Below are positions 9,086 to 18,069 of a stretch of 64,000 nucleotides of DNA, in pieces. How positions within the stretch are numbered: the first letter of the stretch is position 1; every line of letters begins with the position of its first letter. Origin of the DNA: Bryobacteraceae bacterium (GTDB taxonomy: Bacteria; Acidobacteriota; Terriglobia; Bryobacterales; Bryobacteraceae); NCBI GenBank assembly GCA_030041495.1, contig JASHNT010000078.1, forward strand, positions 1 through 64,000. The letters run 5' to 3'. The translations under genes and the position numbers were made by a program. The notes below the pieces were generated by a model that saw only the letters and a program-made list of their open reading frames with translations, had not been told where the DNA came from and made no database searches.

Positions 9086-9925
9086 TCAACTGAGGATCTG
9101 GATCAGCGCGGCGCCGATTTCGGGATAGCGGAATTCGAACCCGGCGGCAACGGCCGCTTCCGGAATCGCACGCTGGCTGCCGAGCAGGATCTCCGACATC
9201 TGGCCGAACAACAGGCGCAAGGCGAATGCGGGCGCCGGGAAGATCGCGGGGCGATGGAGGGCGCGCGCGAGAGCTCGCGTGAACTCGGCGTTGGTGACGG
9301 GGTGGGGCGAGACAGCGTTGAGGACTCCGCGAAGCGTCGACTCGGGAAGGGAGAAATCGATCAGAGCGCAGAGATCCTCGAGGTGAATCCACGACATCCA
9401 CTGCGTGCCGGGGCCGAGGCGGCCGCCGACGCCGAGGCGGAACGGGAGCAACATCTTTTGCAAGGCTCCGCCGCCGCGGCCCAGGACGGTGCCGATGCGC
9501 AAGCAGATCACGCGTGTGCCGAGCTTTTCCGCTTCGCGCGCCTCGCGTTCCCAGACCGAAGCGACTTCGCCGAGGAAGTCATTCGCGGGCGGGGATTGTT
9601 CGGTGAGGGTGCGATCGCCGCGATCGCCGTAGTAGCCGATGCCGGAGGCACTGACCAGGACATTCGGCGGGTGCGCGCGTAGCGCGTTGATAAGCGCCCG
9701 GGTGCCTTGGACGCGGCTTTCGAGAATCCGGCGGCGCGCGGAGGCGGTCCAGCGCTGCGCGACGGGCTCGCCAGCAAGGTGCACAACGGCGTCGCAACCG
9801 GTGAATTGTTCACGAGTTGGGGCGGAACGGAGGGAAATCCCGCGGACGAAGTGGCCTCGGGATGAAAGAAATCCCGTGGCGCGGCGGCCGATAAATCCGG
9901 AGGCTCCGGTGACCGCGACGTTCAT
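9086..9925 (-). CDS. TIGR01777/SDR39U1-type NAD(P)-dependent epimerase
   Basis: A 279-residue extended short-chain dehydrogenase-like protein. The N-terminal nucleotide-binding GASGFIG motif follows directly on the start, which fixes the ATG at 9925 rather than the far-upstream open frame. The VVHLAGEP strand, the LVSASGIGYYG segment with the YxxxK-type region and the WMSWIHLEDL motif are characteristic of the YfcH/SDR39U1 group. Biochemical role in this family is unknown. It is convergent with the adenosyltransferase (3-base gap) and divergent from the radical-SAM gene. Confidence 0.88.
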   Translation of the reverse strand: MNVAVTGASGFIGRRATGFLSSRGHFVRGISLRSAPTREQFTGCDAVVHLAGEPVAQRWTASARRRILESRVQGTRALINALRAHPPNVLVSASGIGYYGDRGDRTLTEQSPPANDFLGEVASVWEREAREAEKLGTRVICLRIGTVLGRGGGALQKMLLPFRLGVGGRLGPGTQWMSWIHLEDLCALIDFSLPESTLRGVLNAVSPHPVTNAEFTRALARALHRPAIFPAPAFALRLLFGQMSEILLGSQRAIPEAAVAAGFEFRYPEIGAALIQILS

Positions 9926-10043
9926 TGGCGCATGCGGCGGCACTCCGCGGCTGGAAATTCGACGCCCATGGGTTTTCCTTAGTTTAAACCTATTTCCTCC
10001 GTCTTCGAGCCAAAATGGCGTTTGCTTCCGTCGAGGAGCGGCG

Positions 10044-11162
10044 ATGCGGCGTAGTGCATGCGAAGATGGGACTAATCGACTCATGCGCGCGTGGAATCGA
10101 GCGAAATTGCTGTGGTTCTTTCTAACCGGGCGAGAGCGCGTTCCGGCGCTGCCGGTGGAGTACATCGTCGAGACCACGGCCAAGTGCAATCTCTACTGCC
10201 CGATGTGCCCGCGGGAGATGCATAAGCAGCCCAAAGAGGACATGAGCGACGAGATCTTCGAGCGGCTAGTCAGCGAATCGCAAGGCGCGGCCGAGCACAT
10301 GATGCTGATCGGCCTGGGCGAACCGTTCATGGACCGCAAGATTTTCGACCGGATCGAATATTGCGAACGGCACGGCGTGGCGACGCTGCTTTCGACCAAC
10401 GGAACATTTCTGGATGAGAAGACCGCGGCGAGACTGCTCGATTCGCCGCTCAAACACATCACGCTGAGCTTCGATGGAGCGTCGAAGGAGACCTTCGAGC
10501 GCTATCGTAAGGGAGCTCGATTTGAGAAGGTCCGCGATAACTTCGTGCGCTTCGCGAAGATGAAACACGAGCGCGGAGCCAAGATCCAGATCGTGGCGCA
10601 GATGGTGCGGATGCCGGGTAATGCGCATGAAGTGGATGCGTTCCGCAGCTTTTGGGGGTCGGTGCCGGGAATCGACCAAGTGCGCGTCAAGGAGGACGAA
10701 ACGAATCTGGTGCAGCCGGAAACGCGCAAGGTGGCGGGGAAGATGCGCCGCTGCCATTACCTGTGGCGCGGGGCGATGTATGTTAAACACGACGGGCGCG
10801 TGTATCCTTGCTGCCAGAGTTACGGACTGGATGGGCCTCCGGCGGGGGATTTGCGGGAGAAACCGCTCGGGGAAATCTTCAACTCTGATGAGATGCAGCG
10901 GCTGCGGCGGCTGCACGCGAAAGGCCGTGGGGCCGAAGTGGATATGTGCGCACGCTGCTCGACGCCGATTCCGCATCCCGCGCTAGCGGCGGTGAGCCTG
11001 CTGGTGAACGGGAATTGGGTGCGGAGCGCTTTGCCGGTGGTGGAGAGGCTGATCCGGACCCGCAAGCTGCCCCGGCGGCTGCTCTCCCCGGAACGCCCTG
11101 GACTCGTCCAAATTCGCCAGCCGGAACCGCGCACAACGCAGCGGGACGCGAGCTTTGACTGA
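10044..11162 (+). CDS. Radical SAM protein with SPASM-type C-terminus
   Basis: A 372-residue enzyme. The [4Fe-4S]-SAM motif CNLYCPMC uses C48, C52 and C55, and the GLGEPF motif near residue 92 binds SAM. A C-terminal cysteine cluster (RCHYLW, YPCCQS, and MCARCSTP) ligates auxiliary iron-sulfur clusters as in SPASM/twitch enzymes. GAGGAG at 10033-10038, five bases before ATG 10044, supports this start; a second ATG lies at 10083. No peptide substrate gene is visible next to it, so the reaction is unassigned. Sequence around the CxxxCxxC motif does not match HpnH, so it is not proposed as the missing hopanoid adenosyl enzyme. Confidence 0.85.
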   Translation: MRRSACEDGTNRLMRAWNRAKLLWFFLTGRERVPALPVEYIVETTAKCNLYCPMCPREMHKQPKEDMSDEIFERLVSESQGAAEHMMLIGLGEPFMDRKIFDRIEYCERHGVATLLSTNGTFLDEKTAARLLDSPLKHITLSFDGASKETFERYRKGARFEKVRDNFVRFAKMKHERGAKIQIVAQMVRMPGNAHEVDAFRSFWGSVPGIDQVRVKEDETNLVQPETRKVAGKMRRCHYLWRGAMYVKHDGRVYPCCQSYGLDGPPAGDLREKPLGEIFNSDEMQRLRRLHAKGRGAEVDMCARCSTPIPHPALAAVSLLVNGNWVRSALPVVERLIRTRKLPRRLLSPERPGLVQIRQPEPRTTQRDASFD

Positions 11163-11190
11163 CCCGCTTAGGGTCGCGCTCCGCGCTGTG

Positions 11191-11218
11191 CGCTTGGACG
11201 ACGCGAACGGGGTATGAT
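11191..11218 (+). promoter_or_regulatory. Possible hfq promoter (-10 TATGAT)
   Basis: A good -10 hexamer TATGAT at 11213-11218 lies about 80 bases before the hfq start, with a weak CGCTTG -35 at 16-base spacing. The resulting leader would contain two GC-rich hairpins (GCCC/GGGC at 11239-11250 and a CCCC/GGGG fold near 11265-11276), of the sort that can modulate hfq translation. Confidence 0.3.
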
Positions 11219-11298
11219 GAAAAGGCGATACTGATCACGCCCGGCGGGGCGAATCGCTGTCATCTCCCCGGGGGGCGTTCTCAAGGAAGGAAAGTCCC

Positions 11299-11583
11299 TT
11301 GGAGAAACAAGCGCAAAACATACAAGAAGCTTTTTTAAACAACGCGCGTAAAGACAAGACGTTCCTTACCATCTACTTGATGAGTGGAGTGAAGCTTTCG
11401 GGAAGGATCAAGAGCTTCGATAAGTACTCCGTCATTCTCGAGACTAATAACCAGGAGCAGTTGATCTTCAAGCACGCAATCTCGACCGTAGTGGTATCGA
11501 GGCCGTTCCACACCGGGCCTCCGGCGGCGGCCGCAGCCGGCACGCATGCCGCGCCTGGCGCGCCGGTAGACCCGGGCAGCTAA
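11299..11583 (+). CDS. hfq: RNA chaperone Hfq
   Basis: A 94-residue Sm-like protein that binds small RNAs and mRNAs as a hexamer. The N-terminal [15 protein letters not shown], the [19 protein letters not shown] Sm1 region and the IFKHAIS Sm2 region (usual form YKHAIS) are present. The Y-to-F change in Sm2 is conservative. The C-terminal tail is Ala/Pro/Gly-rich and short. The start is a TTG at 11299 with AAGGAAGG eight bases upstream, the only start that gives a normal Hfq N-terminus. It stands directly before hflX, the conserved order in many bacteria. Confidence 0.95.
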   Translation: MEKQAQNIQEAFLNNARKDKTFLTIYLMSGVKLSGRIKSFDKYSVILETNNQEQLIFKHAISTVVVSRPFHTGPPAAAAAGTHAAPGAPVDPGS

Positions 11584-11606
11584 GCCCGGCGCGGAACGGG
11601 GATGAG

Positions 11607-12938
11607 TTGAAAGAAGTCGCGCTTCTAGCGGGGCTGGAGATTACCGGCCGGGCACACGTGCCTTCGCGAGGTCAGGCGACCAGCGCCCCGGAATCGATCA
11701 CCGAACTTGGCGCGCTGGCGGTGAGTGCGGGTGCGGAAGTTGCCGAGAGCCTGGTGCAGACGCGGCCTCGCGCGGACGCGGCCACGCTGGTGGGTTCCGG
11801 CAAGGTCGAGGAGCTCAAGGCCAAGATCCATCTGCACGACGCCACGGTAGTGATCTTCGACCGTGAGCTGACGCCCACGCAGCAGAGGAACCTGGAAAAA
11901 ATCCTGGACGTGAAGGTGCTGGACCGGACCCAGCTTATTCTGGACATCTTCGCGCGCCGGGCTCGCACAAAAGAAGGCCAGCTTCAGGTGGAGCTGGCTC
12001 AGTTGAACTATCTGCTGCCGAGGCTAACCGGGCATGGCGCGGCGATGTCGCGGCTGGGCGGCGGCATTGGAACCAGGGGGCCTGGAGAAACCAAGCTCGA
12101 GACCGACCGGCGGCGGATTCACCAGCGCATTCAAGCCATCCGCAAGGACCTGGAGCGGGTGCGCGGAGGCCGAGCCACGCAGAGGCGTCAGAGGCAGGCC
12201 GTTCCTCTGGCGACGGTGGCCCTGGTGGGATACACGAATGCGGGAAAGTCGACGCTGTTCAATCGGCTGACCGGCGCGGCCGTAATGGCGGACGCGAGGA
12301 TGTTCGCAACGCTCGATCCCACGGTGCGGCATGCGATGCTCCCGTCGCACCGGAGGGTCCTCTTCAGTGACACAGTGGGTTTCATCCGCAATCTGCCCAC
12401 GATGCTGGTGGAGGCTTTTCGCGCGACGCTGGAAGAAGTGGTGGAGGCAGAGCTGTTGCTGCACGTGGTGGACGCGAGTTCGCCCGAGGCGGCCGAGCAT
12501 ACGGCGCATGTCATCGAGACACTGGCGCAGATCGGCGTGGACCAGACTCTGCAGGTGCTGGTGCTGAACAAAATGGATCTGATTCCGGGAGAAGCGGACG
12601 TGAACACGCTGGCGCGGCGCATTTTGGAAGATCCCGATCATCAGCCGGCCGCCGCGGTGGCGGTTTCGGCGCGCATGGGCGTGGGAGTCGATGCTCTGCT
12701 TCAGAAGATCGACGAGACGCTGCCGCTCGACCAAGTGGCGCGCTGCGTGTTCCGCTTTCCGCTGTCGGAAGGCGGGCCGCTGCACCTGCTGCACGAGTAC
12801 GGACGGGTGATGGCTACCCGGTACCGCAACGGGTACTGTGAGGTGGAGGCGGAGGCTCCGGAATCGCTGCGCCGAAGGCTTTCAAAATTTGCCGTAACAC
12901 GGAAGAATTCCAGGAGTATCATAAAGACACTGGGATGA
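11607..12938 (+). CDS. hflX: Ribosome-splitting GTPase HflX
   Basis: A 443-residue GTPase that binds the 50S subunit and splits stalled ribosomes under stress. Residues about 20-160 form the HflX N-terminal domain including the glycine-rich LGGGIGTRGPGETKLE stretch (about 151-166). The G domain follows with P-loop GYTNAGKST, G3 DTVGF and G4 NKMD. Start is a TTG at 11607; a nearby ATG at 11602 is out of frame. It is 23 bases after hfq, and its last codon region overlaps pgsA by ATGA, so hfq, hflX and pgsA are likely co-transcribed. Confidence 0.94.
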   Translation: MKEVALLAGLEITGRAHVPSRGQATSAPESITELGALAVSAGAEVAESLVQTRPRADAATLVGSGKVEELKAKIHLHDATVVIFDRELTPTQQRNLEKILDVKVLDRTQLILDIFARRARTKEGQLQVELAQLNYLLPRLTGHGAAMSRLGGGIGTRGPGETKLETDRRRIHQRIQAIRKDLERVRGGRATQRRQRQAVPLATVALVGYTNAGKSTLFNRLTGAAVMADARMFATLDPTVRHAMLPSHRRVLFSDTVGFIRNLPTMLVEAFRATLEEVVEAELLLHVVDASSPEAAEHTAHVIETLAQIGVDQTLQVLVLNKMDLIPGEADVNTLARRILEDPDHQPAAAVAVSARMGVGVDALLQKIDETLPLDQVARCVFRFPLSEGGPLHLLHEYGRVMATRYRNGYCEVEAEAPESLRRRLSKFAVTRKNSRSIIKTLG

Positions 12939-13606
12939 AACTTCCCAATCTATTAACCTTGCTGCGGATCTTTTTTGTTCCGCTGCTGGTGGCGACGCTG
13001 TTGGCCGACGACCTCAGCGCGCGCTGGCAGGGGTTGATTCCGGCCGCGCGCGATCTTTCCGCGCTGGCGATCTTTCTGGCCGCGGCGGCGACCGATCTTC
13101 TGGACGGTTATCTGGCGCGCCGCTGGAAGCAGGTGACCACGGTGGGCACTCTGCTCGATCCCATCGCCGACAAGCTGCTAATCTCGGCGGCGCTGATTTC
13201 GCTGGTGGAAACGCGCAACGTCGCGGCCTGGATCGTAATCGTGATCATCGGGCGGGAATTTGCGGTGTCGGGGCTGCGGTCGATTGCCGCGGCGTCGGGC
13301 TACACCATCCGCGCCAGCGAACTCGGCAAGACCAAGATGGTGTCGCAAGTGGTGGCGATTTCGCTGGTGATCGCCGGAAGGCGCTGGCCGGGGCTGGACG
13401 AGCTGGGCTTGATCGGCATGTGGGCCGTGATGCTGTTCGGGCTGGTTTCGGCAGCCGATTACTTCCGGAAGTTCTGGCGCAAGGTGGAGACCGAGATCAA
13501 AGTGCGGCGCCGGAGGGAACTGCTACGGCTGGAGCGCACCGAACAACGGCTGGCCAAAAAACGGGCAGCACGGCCAAGCGGGGCGCTATCGCGGCGGGTA
13601 GAATAG
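12935..13606 (+). CDS. pgsA: CDP-diacylglycerol-glycerol-3-phosphate 3-phosphatidyltransferase
   Basis: A 223-residue inner-membrane enzyme making phosphatidylglycerophosphate, the first step to phosphatidylglycerol and cardiolipin. The CDP-alcohol transferase motif is intact: DLLDGYLARRWKQ, then GTLLDPIADK, giving the D..DG..AR.(8)G...D...D pattern. It starts MKLPNLLTLLRI, the family's usual beginning, at an ATG overlapping the hflX stop. The last 40 residues form a basic tail (RRRRELLRLERTEQRLAKKR), longer than usual and probably cytosolic. Confidence 0.92.
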   Translation: MKLPNLLTLLRIFFVPLLVATLLADDLSARWQGLIPAARDLSALAIFLAAAATDLLDGYLARRWKQVTTVGTLLDPIADKLLISAALISLVETRNVAAWIVIVIIGREFAVSGLRSIAAASGYTIRASELGKTKMVSQVVAISLVIAGRRWPGLDELGLIGMWAVMLFGLVSAADYFRKFWRKVETEIKVRRRRELLRLERTEQRLAKKRAARPSGALSRRVE

Positions 13607-13620
13607 CCGCCGCTCCATCA

Positions 13621-14040
13621 TCAATTCGTGGCAGGCGCGGGCGGATTTTCCTTTAAGCGATTCGTGACCCGGTTCAACAAACGGCGCGGATCGAGTAAAT
13701 GCTGGGGCCGGTACGCCCTCTGCGACCAGCGGTTCCCGGGGTCGAATTCGATGCCCAAAAAGTAGCCGATTTCGCGAAACACGCAGTATTTAACGCGGCC
13801 CAGTAGCTCCCCACTGGGGTAGGTGATACGGATTGCGGAGCCGAGCGGAAGCGGGCGCTCCACCTGCAAGCACGCTCCGGAAAGCGAAATATCCTCCAGA
13901 TTGGCCACACCCCGGCGGCTGCGGTTGTTCTGATCCCTCCACTGGATGTCGACCAAGTCCGCACACAACATTCGAGGTTCAATGCGCCTGTCCAGCATAC
14001 GTTTTCTATGAACTCTGATCGGCTTGGCAGGCAGATTCAT
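13621..14040 (-). CDS. PilZ-domain protein
   Basis: About 139 residues. An N-terminal RxxxR-type c-di-GMP loop (RKRMLDRRIEPR region) is followed by the PilZ NLEDISLSGACL motif (the DxSxxG part of the consensus) and the ERPLPLGSAIRITYPSG strand pair. It is therefore a probable c-di-GMP receptor, or a structural PilZ relative. The ATG at 14040 is preceded by AAAGGG on the coding strand and is preferred over the TTG at 14061. It is convergent with pgsA across 14 bases. Confidence 0.78.
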   Translation of the reverse strand: MNLPAKPIRVHRKRMLDRRIEPRMLCADLVDIQWRDQNNRSRRGVANLEDISLSGACLQVERPLPLGSAIRITYPSGELLGRVKYCVFREIGYFLGIEFDPGNRWSQRAYRPQHLLDPRRLLNRVTNRLKENPPAPATN

Positions 14041-14142
14041 TGACCCTTTCGCCTTAAGCAAAATTGCCCTACGTAACCCTTAAGTGTTTTCTCAGGGCGT
14101 ACCCACTGACGATTGGTACCATTGTTGGGACAGAGTTCGCAA

Positions 14143-14733
14143 ATGGGAAGCACACGAGCCATCGCCAACGGTTTGACCTACGTTGGCGTGATTCTGGTGT
14201 TCGGCGTCGCGGTGCCGGCGGGGAAGGGAATCGGGTTCTTCGATCCGGTATTGTTGGCGGCCTACGCATGTCTGGGAATCGTCTTCGCCGGACCGGCCTC
14301 TGCGCAGGCCTTCGAGCAATCACCAGCGTCGATGGCGCAAGCGCTCGGCTGGATCGTCAAGGCAGCGCTATTCGGGGAACTGCTGGCCGTCGCGATGGTG
14401 GGCTGCGGCGTGGCGACGGTATATCTGACGGCGCATGGATACGTGTTTCCGCCGGACCTGGCACTGATCGCGTCCGCGGTGGGATTGGGGCTGGCGGCTT
14501 CGCTCGCGCTGGCGGCGCTGGCGGGATGGATGAGGATTCGATTGACGGCGGGGGCGGCGCGGATAGCCCTGCGGATGGTGTATCTGGCGCTAGTGGCGTT
14601 GTTCTATTTCAAAGGCCGCTGGCTGCCGGCGGTGGTTGCTCAGGCAACTGTCTTTTCGCTGCTGGCCGCGGTTCTGTTCGTGTTGCTATTGCGAATGCGG
14701 CTGGCGATTCCGGCCGAAGGCGTGAAATCGTGA
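14143..14733 (+). CDS. Small polytopic membrane protein, unknown
   Basis: A 196-residue, very hydrophobic protein with about six predicted membrane helices (for example VGVILVFGVAVPAG, AALFGELLAVAMVGCGVA and AVLFVLLLRMRLA). I recognise no family motif. The ATG at 14143 is chosen; the frame opens at a GTG at 14113. Its stop TGA overlaps the GTG start of the CPBP protease (14730-14733), so the two are coupled, which suggests a shared membrane task such as an ABC-permease-like or protease-partner role. That is inference only. Confidence 0.65.
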   Translation: MGSTRAIANGLTYVGVILVFGVAVPAGKGIGFFDPVLLAAYACLGIVFAGPASAQAFEQSPASMAQALGWIVKAALFGELLAVAMVGCGVATVYLTAHGYVFPPDLALIASAVGLGLAASLALAALAGWMRIRLTAGAARIALRMVYLALVALFYFKGRWLPAVVAQATVFSLLAAVLFVLLLRMRLAIPAEGVKS

Positions 14734-15566
14734 TCGAGCCGCTGCCAGAGGAATCCGGTCTGAAGTGGGGCGAGGTGGCGCTGCGCGTCGCCGTGTTCGT
14801 GATCTTCGGCGCGATGGGAGCCTTTCTCTCCGGATTATTTCCGGTGGCAGGGGCGCTGCGTCGAAGCGTACTGTTTACCTTCTCCGCGGGCGTACTGGCG
14901 AACGCCATTCCGGTGCGCATCTTCGAAAACGCCCAGTTCGCGGATTTCGGACTGGGATGGACCCGGAGCGCGGCTCGGGAACTGTTGAACGGGCTGGCCT
15001 GCGGAGCAGGGGCGGCCGCGGCGGTGGTCGGGGCGATGCTGCTGTTCCAGTGGGCAAGCTTCGAACGGGCTCCGGCGGAAACGGCAGTGGGGGCCGTGGC
15101 CAGCTCGGTTCTGCTGATGATCGGCGCGGCGGGCGAAGAAATGATGTTCCACGGGTACGCGTTCCGCGTACTGGTCCGGCGCCTGGGGGCGTTTGCGACG
15201 ATTCTGCCGGTGGGGATGGTGTTCGGGCTGGCACACATGGGCAATCAGAATTCGACGCTGCTGGGAGTGGTCAACACGGTGGTGTGGGGAGTGCTGCTGG
15301 GATATGCTTGCTATCGCAGCGGAGCCTTGTGGATGCCGATCGGGATGCATTTCGGATGGAACGTGCTTCTGCCGCTGGCCGGCGCGAATTTGAGTGGGTT
15401 TACAATGAGAGTGACCGGCTACGCGCTGCATGAAAACGCGGGCGGAGTCTTGACCGGAGGGGCGTACGGGCCGGAAGGGAGCTTCCTGACCACAATCGCG
15501 GCCATCGCGCTGTTCCGGGCGGTCTGGCAATTGGCGTCTAACGAGCCGGAGAAGGATGCCCGGTAG
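14730..15566 (+). CDS. CPBP-family intramembrane glutamic protease
   Basis: A 278-residue membrane protein. The CPBP/Abi motif 1 appears as GAAGEEMMFHGYAFRVL, with the paired glutamates but HG in place of the usual RG. Motif 2 is FGLAHMGNQ and motif 3 MHFGWNVLL. The family (relatives of Rce1) cleaves membrane-associated peptides or prenylated substrates. The GTG start at 14730 fits the coupled GTGA overlap with the preceding gene; the long open frame before 14730 is antisense-like noise against a better-coding overlapping frame. Confidence 0.78.
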   Translation: MIEPLPEESGLKWGEVALRVAVFVIFGAMGAFLSGLFPVAGALRRSVLFTFSAGVLANAIPVRIFENAQFADFGLGWTRSAARELLNGLACGAGAAAAVVGAMLLFQWASFERAPAETAVGAVASSVLLMIGAAGEEMMFHGYAFRVLVRRLGAFATILPVGMVFGLAHMGNQNSTLLGVVNTVVWGVLLGYACYRSGALWMPIGMHFGWNVLLPLAGANLSGFTMRVTGYALHENAGGVLTGGAYGPEGSFLTTIAAIALFRAVWQLASNEPEKDAR

Positions 15567-15586
15567 AAGGCCAGCAAGGAGGCAAT

Positions 15587-16411
15587 GTGAGGAAGCAGAA
15601 GTTGGGACAAGCGCCTCGCGCGATCGCCGTCCTGCTGATGGCTGGGCTAGCGCTTTACGCCGGAGATTCAAAGAAACAGGCCGAGGCGCAGAAACTGGAG
15701 CTGCTGCGCGGGCTCGGGTCGGAGTCCGCGATTGCACAAACCTACTTTCCGCGCTCAAGAACGCCGCTGGGGTTCGAGGCGGACACCGGTTACTGGAACA
15801 AGGATGTTTGGCAGAAGTTGGGCGCCCAGTCGGGTCCGGCAGCGCGCACCGGCGACATGGTGCAGGTGACCAAGGTCACGGTGCAAGGCGAGTACATCAT
15901 TCTGGAGCTGAACAACGGCTATAACGGCCGGAATGGCCACTGGTACGACCGGGTCAACGTCAACGGCGGAGGGCCGGTGGGCGGACCGATCGATACCGGA
16001 GGGCCCGCTCCGGGCGGCACTCTCATTTCCGTGCATTACGCCAACGGACTGGAAGGGATCACTTCGGAGCGCGTGAAGAAGGACCTGCTGCCGATCCTGA
16101 ACTTCAACCAACGCAGCGCCACCGAAAGCTACACCGAGAATCTGCCCCCGGAAATCAGGGCGGCGATCCAAGATAAGAAGGTGATCGTCGGCATGACGCG
16201 CGATCAAGTCTTGCTGGCCGCGGGACAGCCCGTGCGCAAGAGCCGTGAAAACGTGGATGGCGACGATATAGAGGATTGGATTTACGGCGCTCCTCCCGGC
16301 AAAGTGACGTTCGTGACGCTGAAGGCCCAGAAAGTAATCAAGGTGTTCGAAGACTACGCCCAGCCGGGCGGCAGGATCGAAGACACGCCGAAGAATCCTG
16401 ACGCAAACTAG
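15587..16411 (+). CDS. Secreted protein with BamE/SmpA-like C-terminal domain
   Basis: A 274-residue protein starting at a GTG with AAGGAGG four bases upstream (15577-15583). Residues 1-27 look like an export signal (basic start, then IAVLLMAGLALYAG). The middle (about 40-140) has a strand-rich region with a Gly/Pro-rich loop near residues 125-145. The C-terminal KVIVGMTRDQVLLAAGQP segment followed by a DWIYG strand closely resembles the BamE/SmpA fold (GMTkeqV..llG.P). Family members sit at the outer membrane. The exact role is unknown. Its stop overlaps the convergent GT-C gene by four bases. Confidence 0.65.
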   Translation: MRKQKLGQAPRAIAVLLMAGLALYAGDSKKQAEAQKLELLRGLGSESAIAQTYFPRSRTPLGFEADTGYWNKDVWQKLGAQSGPAARTGDMVQVTKVTVQGEYIILELNNGYNGRNGHWYDRVNVNGGGPVGGPIDTGGPAPGGTLISVHYANGLEGITSERVKKDLLPILNFNQRSATESYTENLPPEIRAAIQDKKVIVGMTRDQVLLAAGQPVRKSRENVDGDDIEDWIYGAPPGKVTFVTLKAQKVIKVFEDYAQPGGRIEDTPKNPDAN

Positions 16412-18024
16412 CTTCCGAAGCGGCGGAGGGAACGCTGCTCGGGCAGCCAGACGTAGCATTGGGCGTTGGAACAGGCGCCACGATCTTCGAAAGTAACTTG
16501 GGCGTCCGGACGGATTTTCCCCAGGCGATATTGCAATTCGAGCCGGCTGAAGAGGACTCCATCGTAGTCCAGCGGCATCCCGATAACGGTTACCCGCAGG
16601 GGTGAAGGCTGGCCGGACTGATCCGTGGCGATTGAGCGGGCAAGCTCGGTTGAATTTTGGTACGTCGCCTTGTACACCCACGTGTTATAAAACCCGCAAG
16701 ACAGATTCAGCGCGCCGAAGACGAACAGCAGTGGCGTGGCATACCGCGCATTCGAGAGCGCCGCGGCGAGTAGCATAGCTACGAACGCGGCGGGCATGTA
16801 GAGGTAGCGCACATGTTGTGCGTGGAAGTCGAGCCAACTGATGAGCGGGGCGACCGGGACGGTCGCGGCCAGAACGTAGAGGACGAGAATGCGGCGCGAT
16901 CCGGCGGCGGCTCCGGCGAGCGCGGCCACGGCGAGCAGCGCGGCAAACGAGCCAATCACCAGCAGCACAATCTTTGGGGAGGGATAGCTGAGATTAACGG
17001 CCAGGGTCGACATCTGCATCGCGCGCATAAGCACGTCGCGGAGGGTGGCAAGGTTGAAGGAAAAATGGATCGACGGCGTGGTCGACGTTCCGGCATAACC
17101 GCCTGCTCCCCCAAGCACGGCTTTGCGGATGGCGATCATGGCTAGGGTGACGATGAGGACTCCAAAGCCAAGCTCGATCAGGCGACGCCTGCGGTCGGCG
17201 CGCCTGGTTGCGAACGGCCTGGGTTCGAAAGGCGAAGCCGCGGCCATGATCGCCAGCAGGATCGGGAAGGCGTAGCCGCTCTCTTTACTGCATATGGCGA
17301 GTACGTAACAGACGAGTGCGGCGGCCAGTGCCGTTCGCGCGTGACCGGTCAGAAAACGCGCGGAGGCGAGCAGGGCCAAAAGGGTGAAGAAAAGCGCCCA
17401 CAAATCGAAGCGCGCTGAAGGCCACATCGCCGGCTCATAGGTGACGGCCGCGGCAAGGAAAAGCGCTCCGGCCCAGCGAGAAGCGTCGTGCGCGAGGCCG
17501 AGCCGCCGGGCGAGCAGCACTATGAGCAGAGCGTTGGCCATGTGGAGCAGAATGTTCTGGAGGTGATAGGCCCAAAAGTGATCGTGAAAAAGGGAGTGAT
17601 CCAACCATAACGACGCGAAGCCCAGAGGCCGGTACCATACGCCTATCTGCGCGGAAGCGAACAGGTGCGCCACGCCGCCAAGGGTGGGATAGGTCGAGCT
17701 CAAGCCGCGATAGTTCCACTCATCGTCCAGGGGATTCACCGTGAGGGAAAAGGTCAATGCCAGGATGGTGAGGACTGCGAGGGTCGCCGGCGCGGCTGCA
17801 CCGGAAACAGATTCCGTTTCTTTAGCGCGCGCACAAAGCACCGTGAGCAGGAAAGCTCCGGTCAGGATCAGCAGCGGCTTGAAGGCTCCATGAGCCACCA
17901 GGTGCAGGAATCCGATGCGGTAGTCGTAGGCGCTGCCGTGGGCCAGGAGGAATACAATATTCAAGGCAGCGGCCACGACCACGGCCACCAGCAACCGATG
18001 GAGGATTTCGAAAGTACGTGTCAA
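16408..18024 (-). CDS. GT-C-fold membrane protein, probable lipid-linked sugar glycosyltransferase
   Basis: A 538-residue protein with about 12 membrane helices. The first large periplasmic loop holds an acidic motif, DDEWNYRG (D100, D101), as in GT-C/PMT-type glycosyltransferases that use polyprenyl-phosphate sugars. A second loop contains SARFDLW near residue 205 and a KESGYAFP segment near 255, also seen in TMTC/PMT-like proteins. The C-terminal 70 residues form a soluble domain with a CSNAQC cysteine pair. Donor and acceptor are unknown. The stop overlaps its convergent neighbour. Confidence 0.65.
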   Translation of the reverse strand: MTRTFEILHRLLVAVVVAAALNIVFLLAHGSAYDYRIGFLHLVAHGAFKPLLILTGAFLLTVLCARAKETESVSGAAAPATLAVLTILALTFSLTVNPLDDEWNYRGLSSTYPTLGGVAHLFASAQIGVWYRPLGFASLWLDHSLFHDHFWAYHLQNILLHMANALLIVLLARRLGLAHDASRWAGALFLAAAVTYEPAMWPSARFDLWALFFTLLALLASARFLTGHARTALAAALVCYVLAICSKESGYAFPILLAIMAAASPFEPRPFATRRADRRRRLIELGFGVLIVTLAMIAIRKAVLGGAGGYAGTSTTPSIHFSFNLATLRDVLMRAMQMSTLAVNLSYPSPKIVLLVIGSFAALLAVAALAGAAAGSRRILVLYVLAATVPVAPLISWLDFHAQHVRYLYMPAAFVAMLLAAALSNARYATPLLFVFGALNLSCGFYNTWVYKATYQNSTELARSIATDQSGQPSPLRVTVIGMPLDYDGVLFSRLELQYRLGKIRPDAQVTFEDRGACSNAQCYVWLPEQRSLRRFGS

Positions 18025-18069
18025 GCCGCGGACGGTCCATGGTAACAGACGCGGACAGGAAGGAAGAAG

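Noticed and set aside
10044-11162. Radical-SAM gene as the missing HpnH
   Set aside because: Its CNLYCPMC motif and SPASM-type cysteines do not match HpnH, and it is 20 kb from the hopanoid genes.
14064-14729. N-terminal part of a 500-codon frame upstream of the CPBP protease
   Set aside because: Gly/Arg-rich low-quality peptide; the overlapping frame 14143-14733 is a hydrophobic membrane protein and GTG 14730 gives a normal CPBP start.
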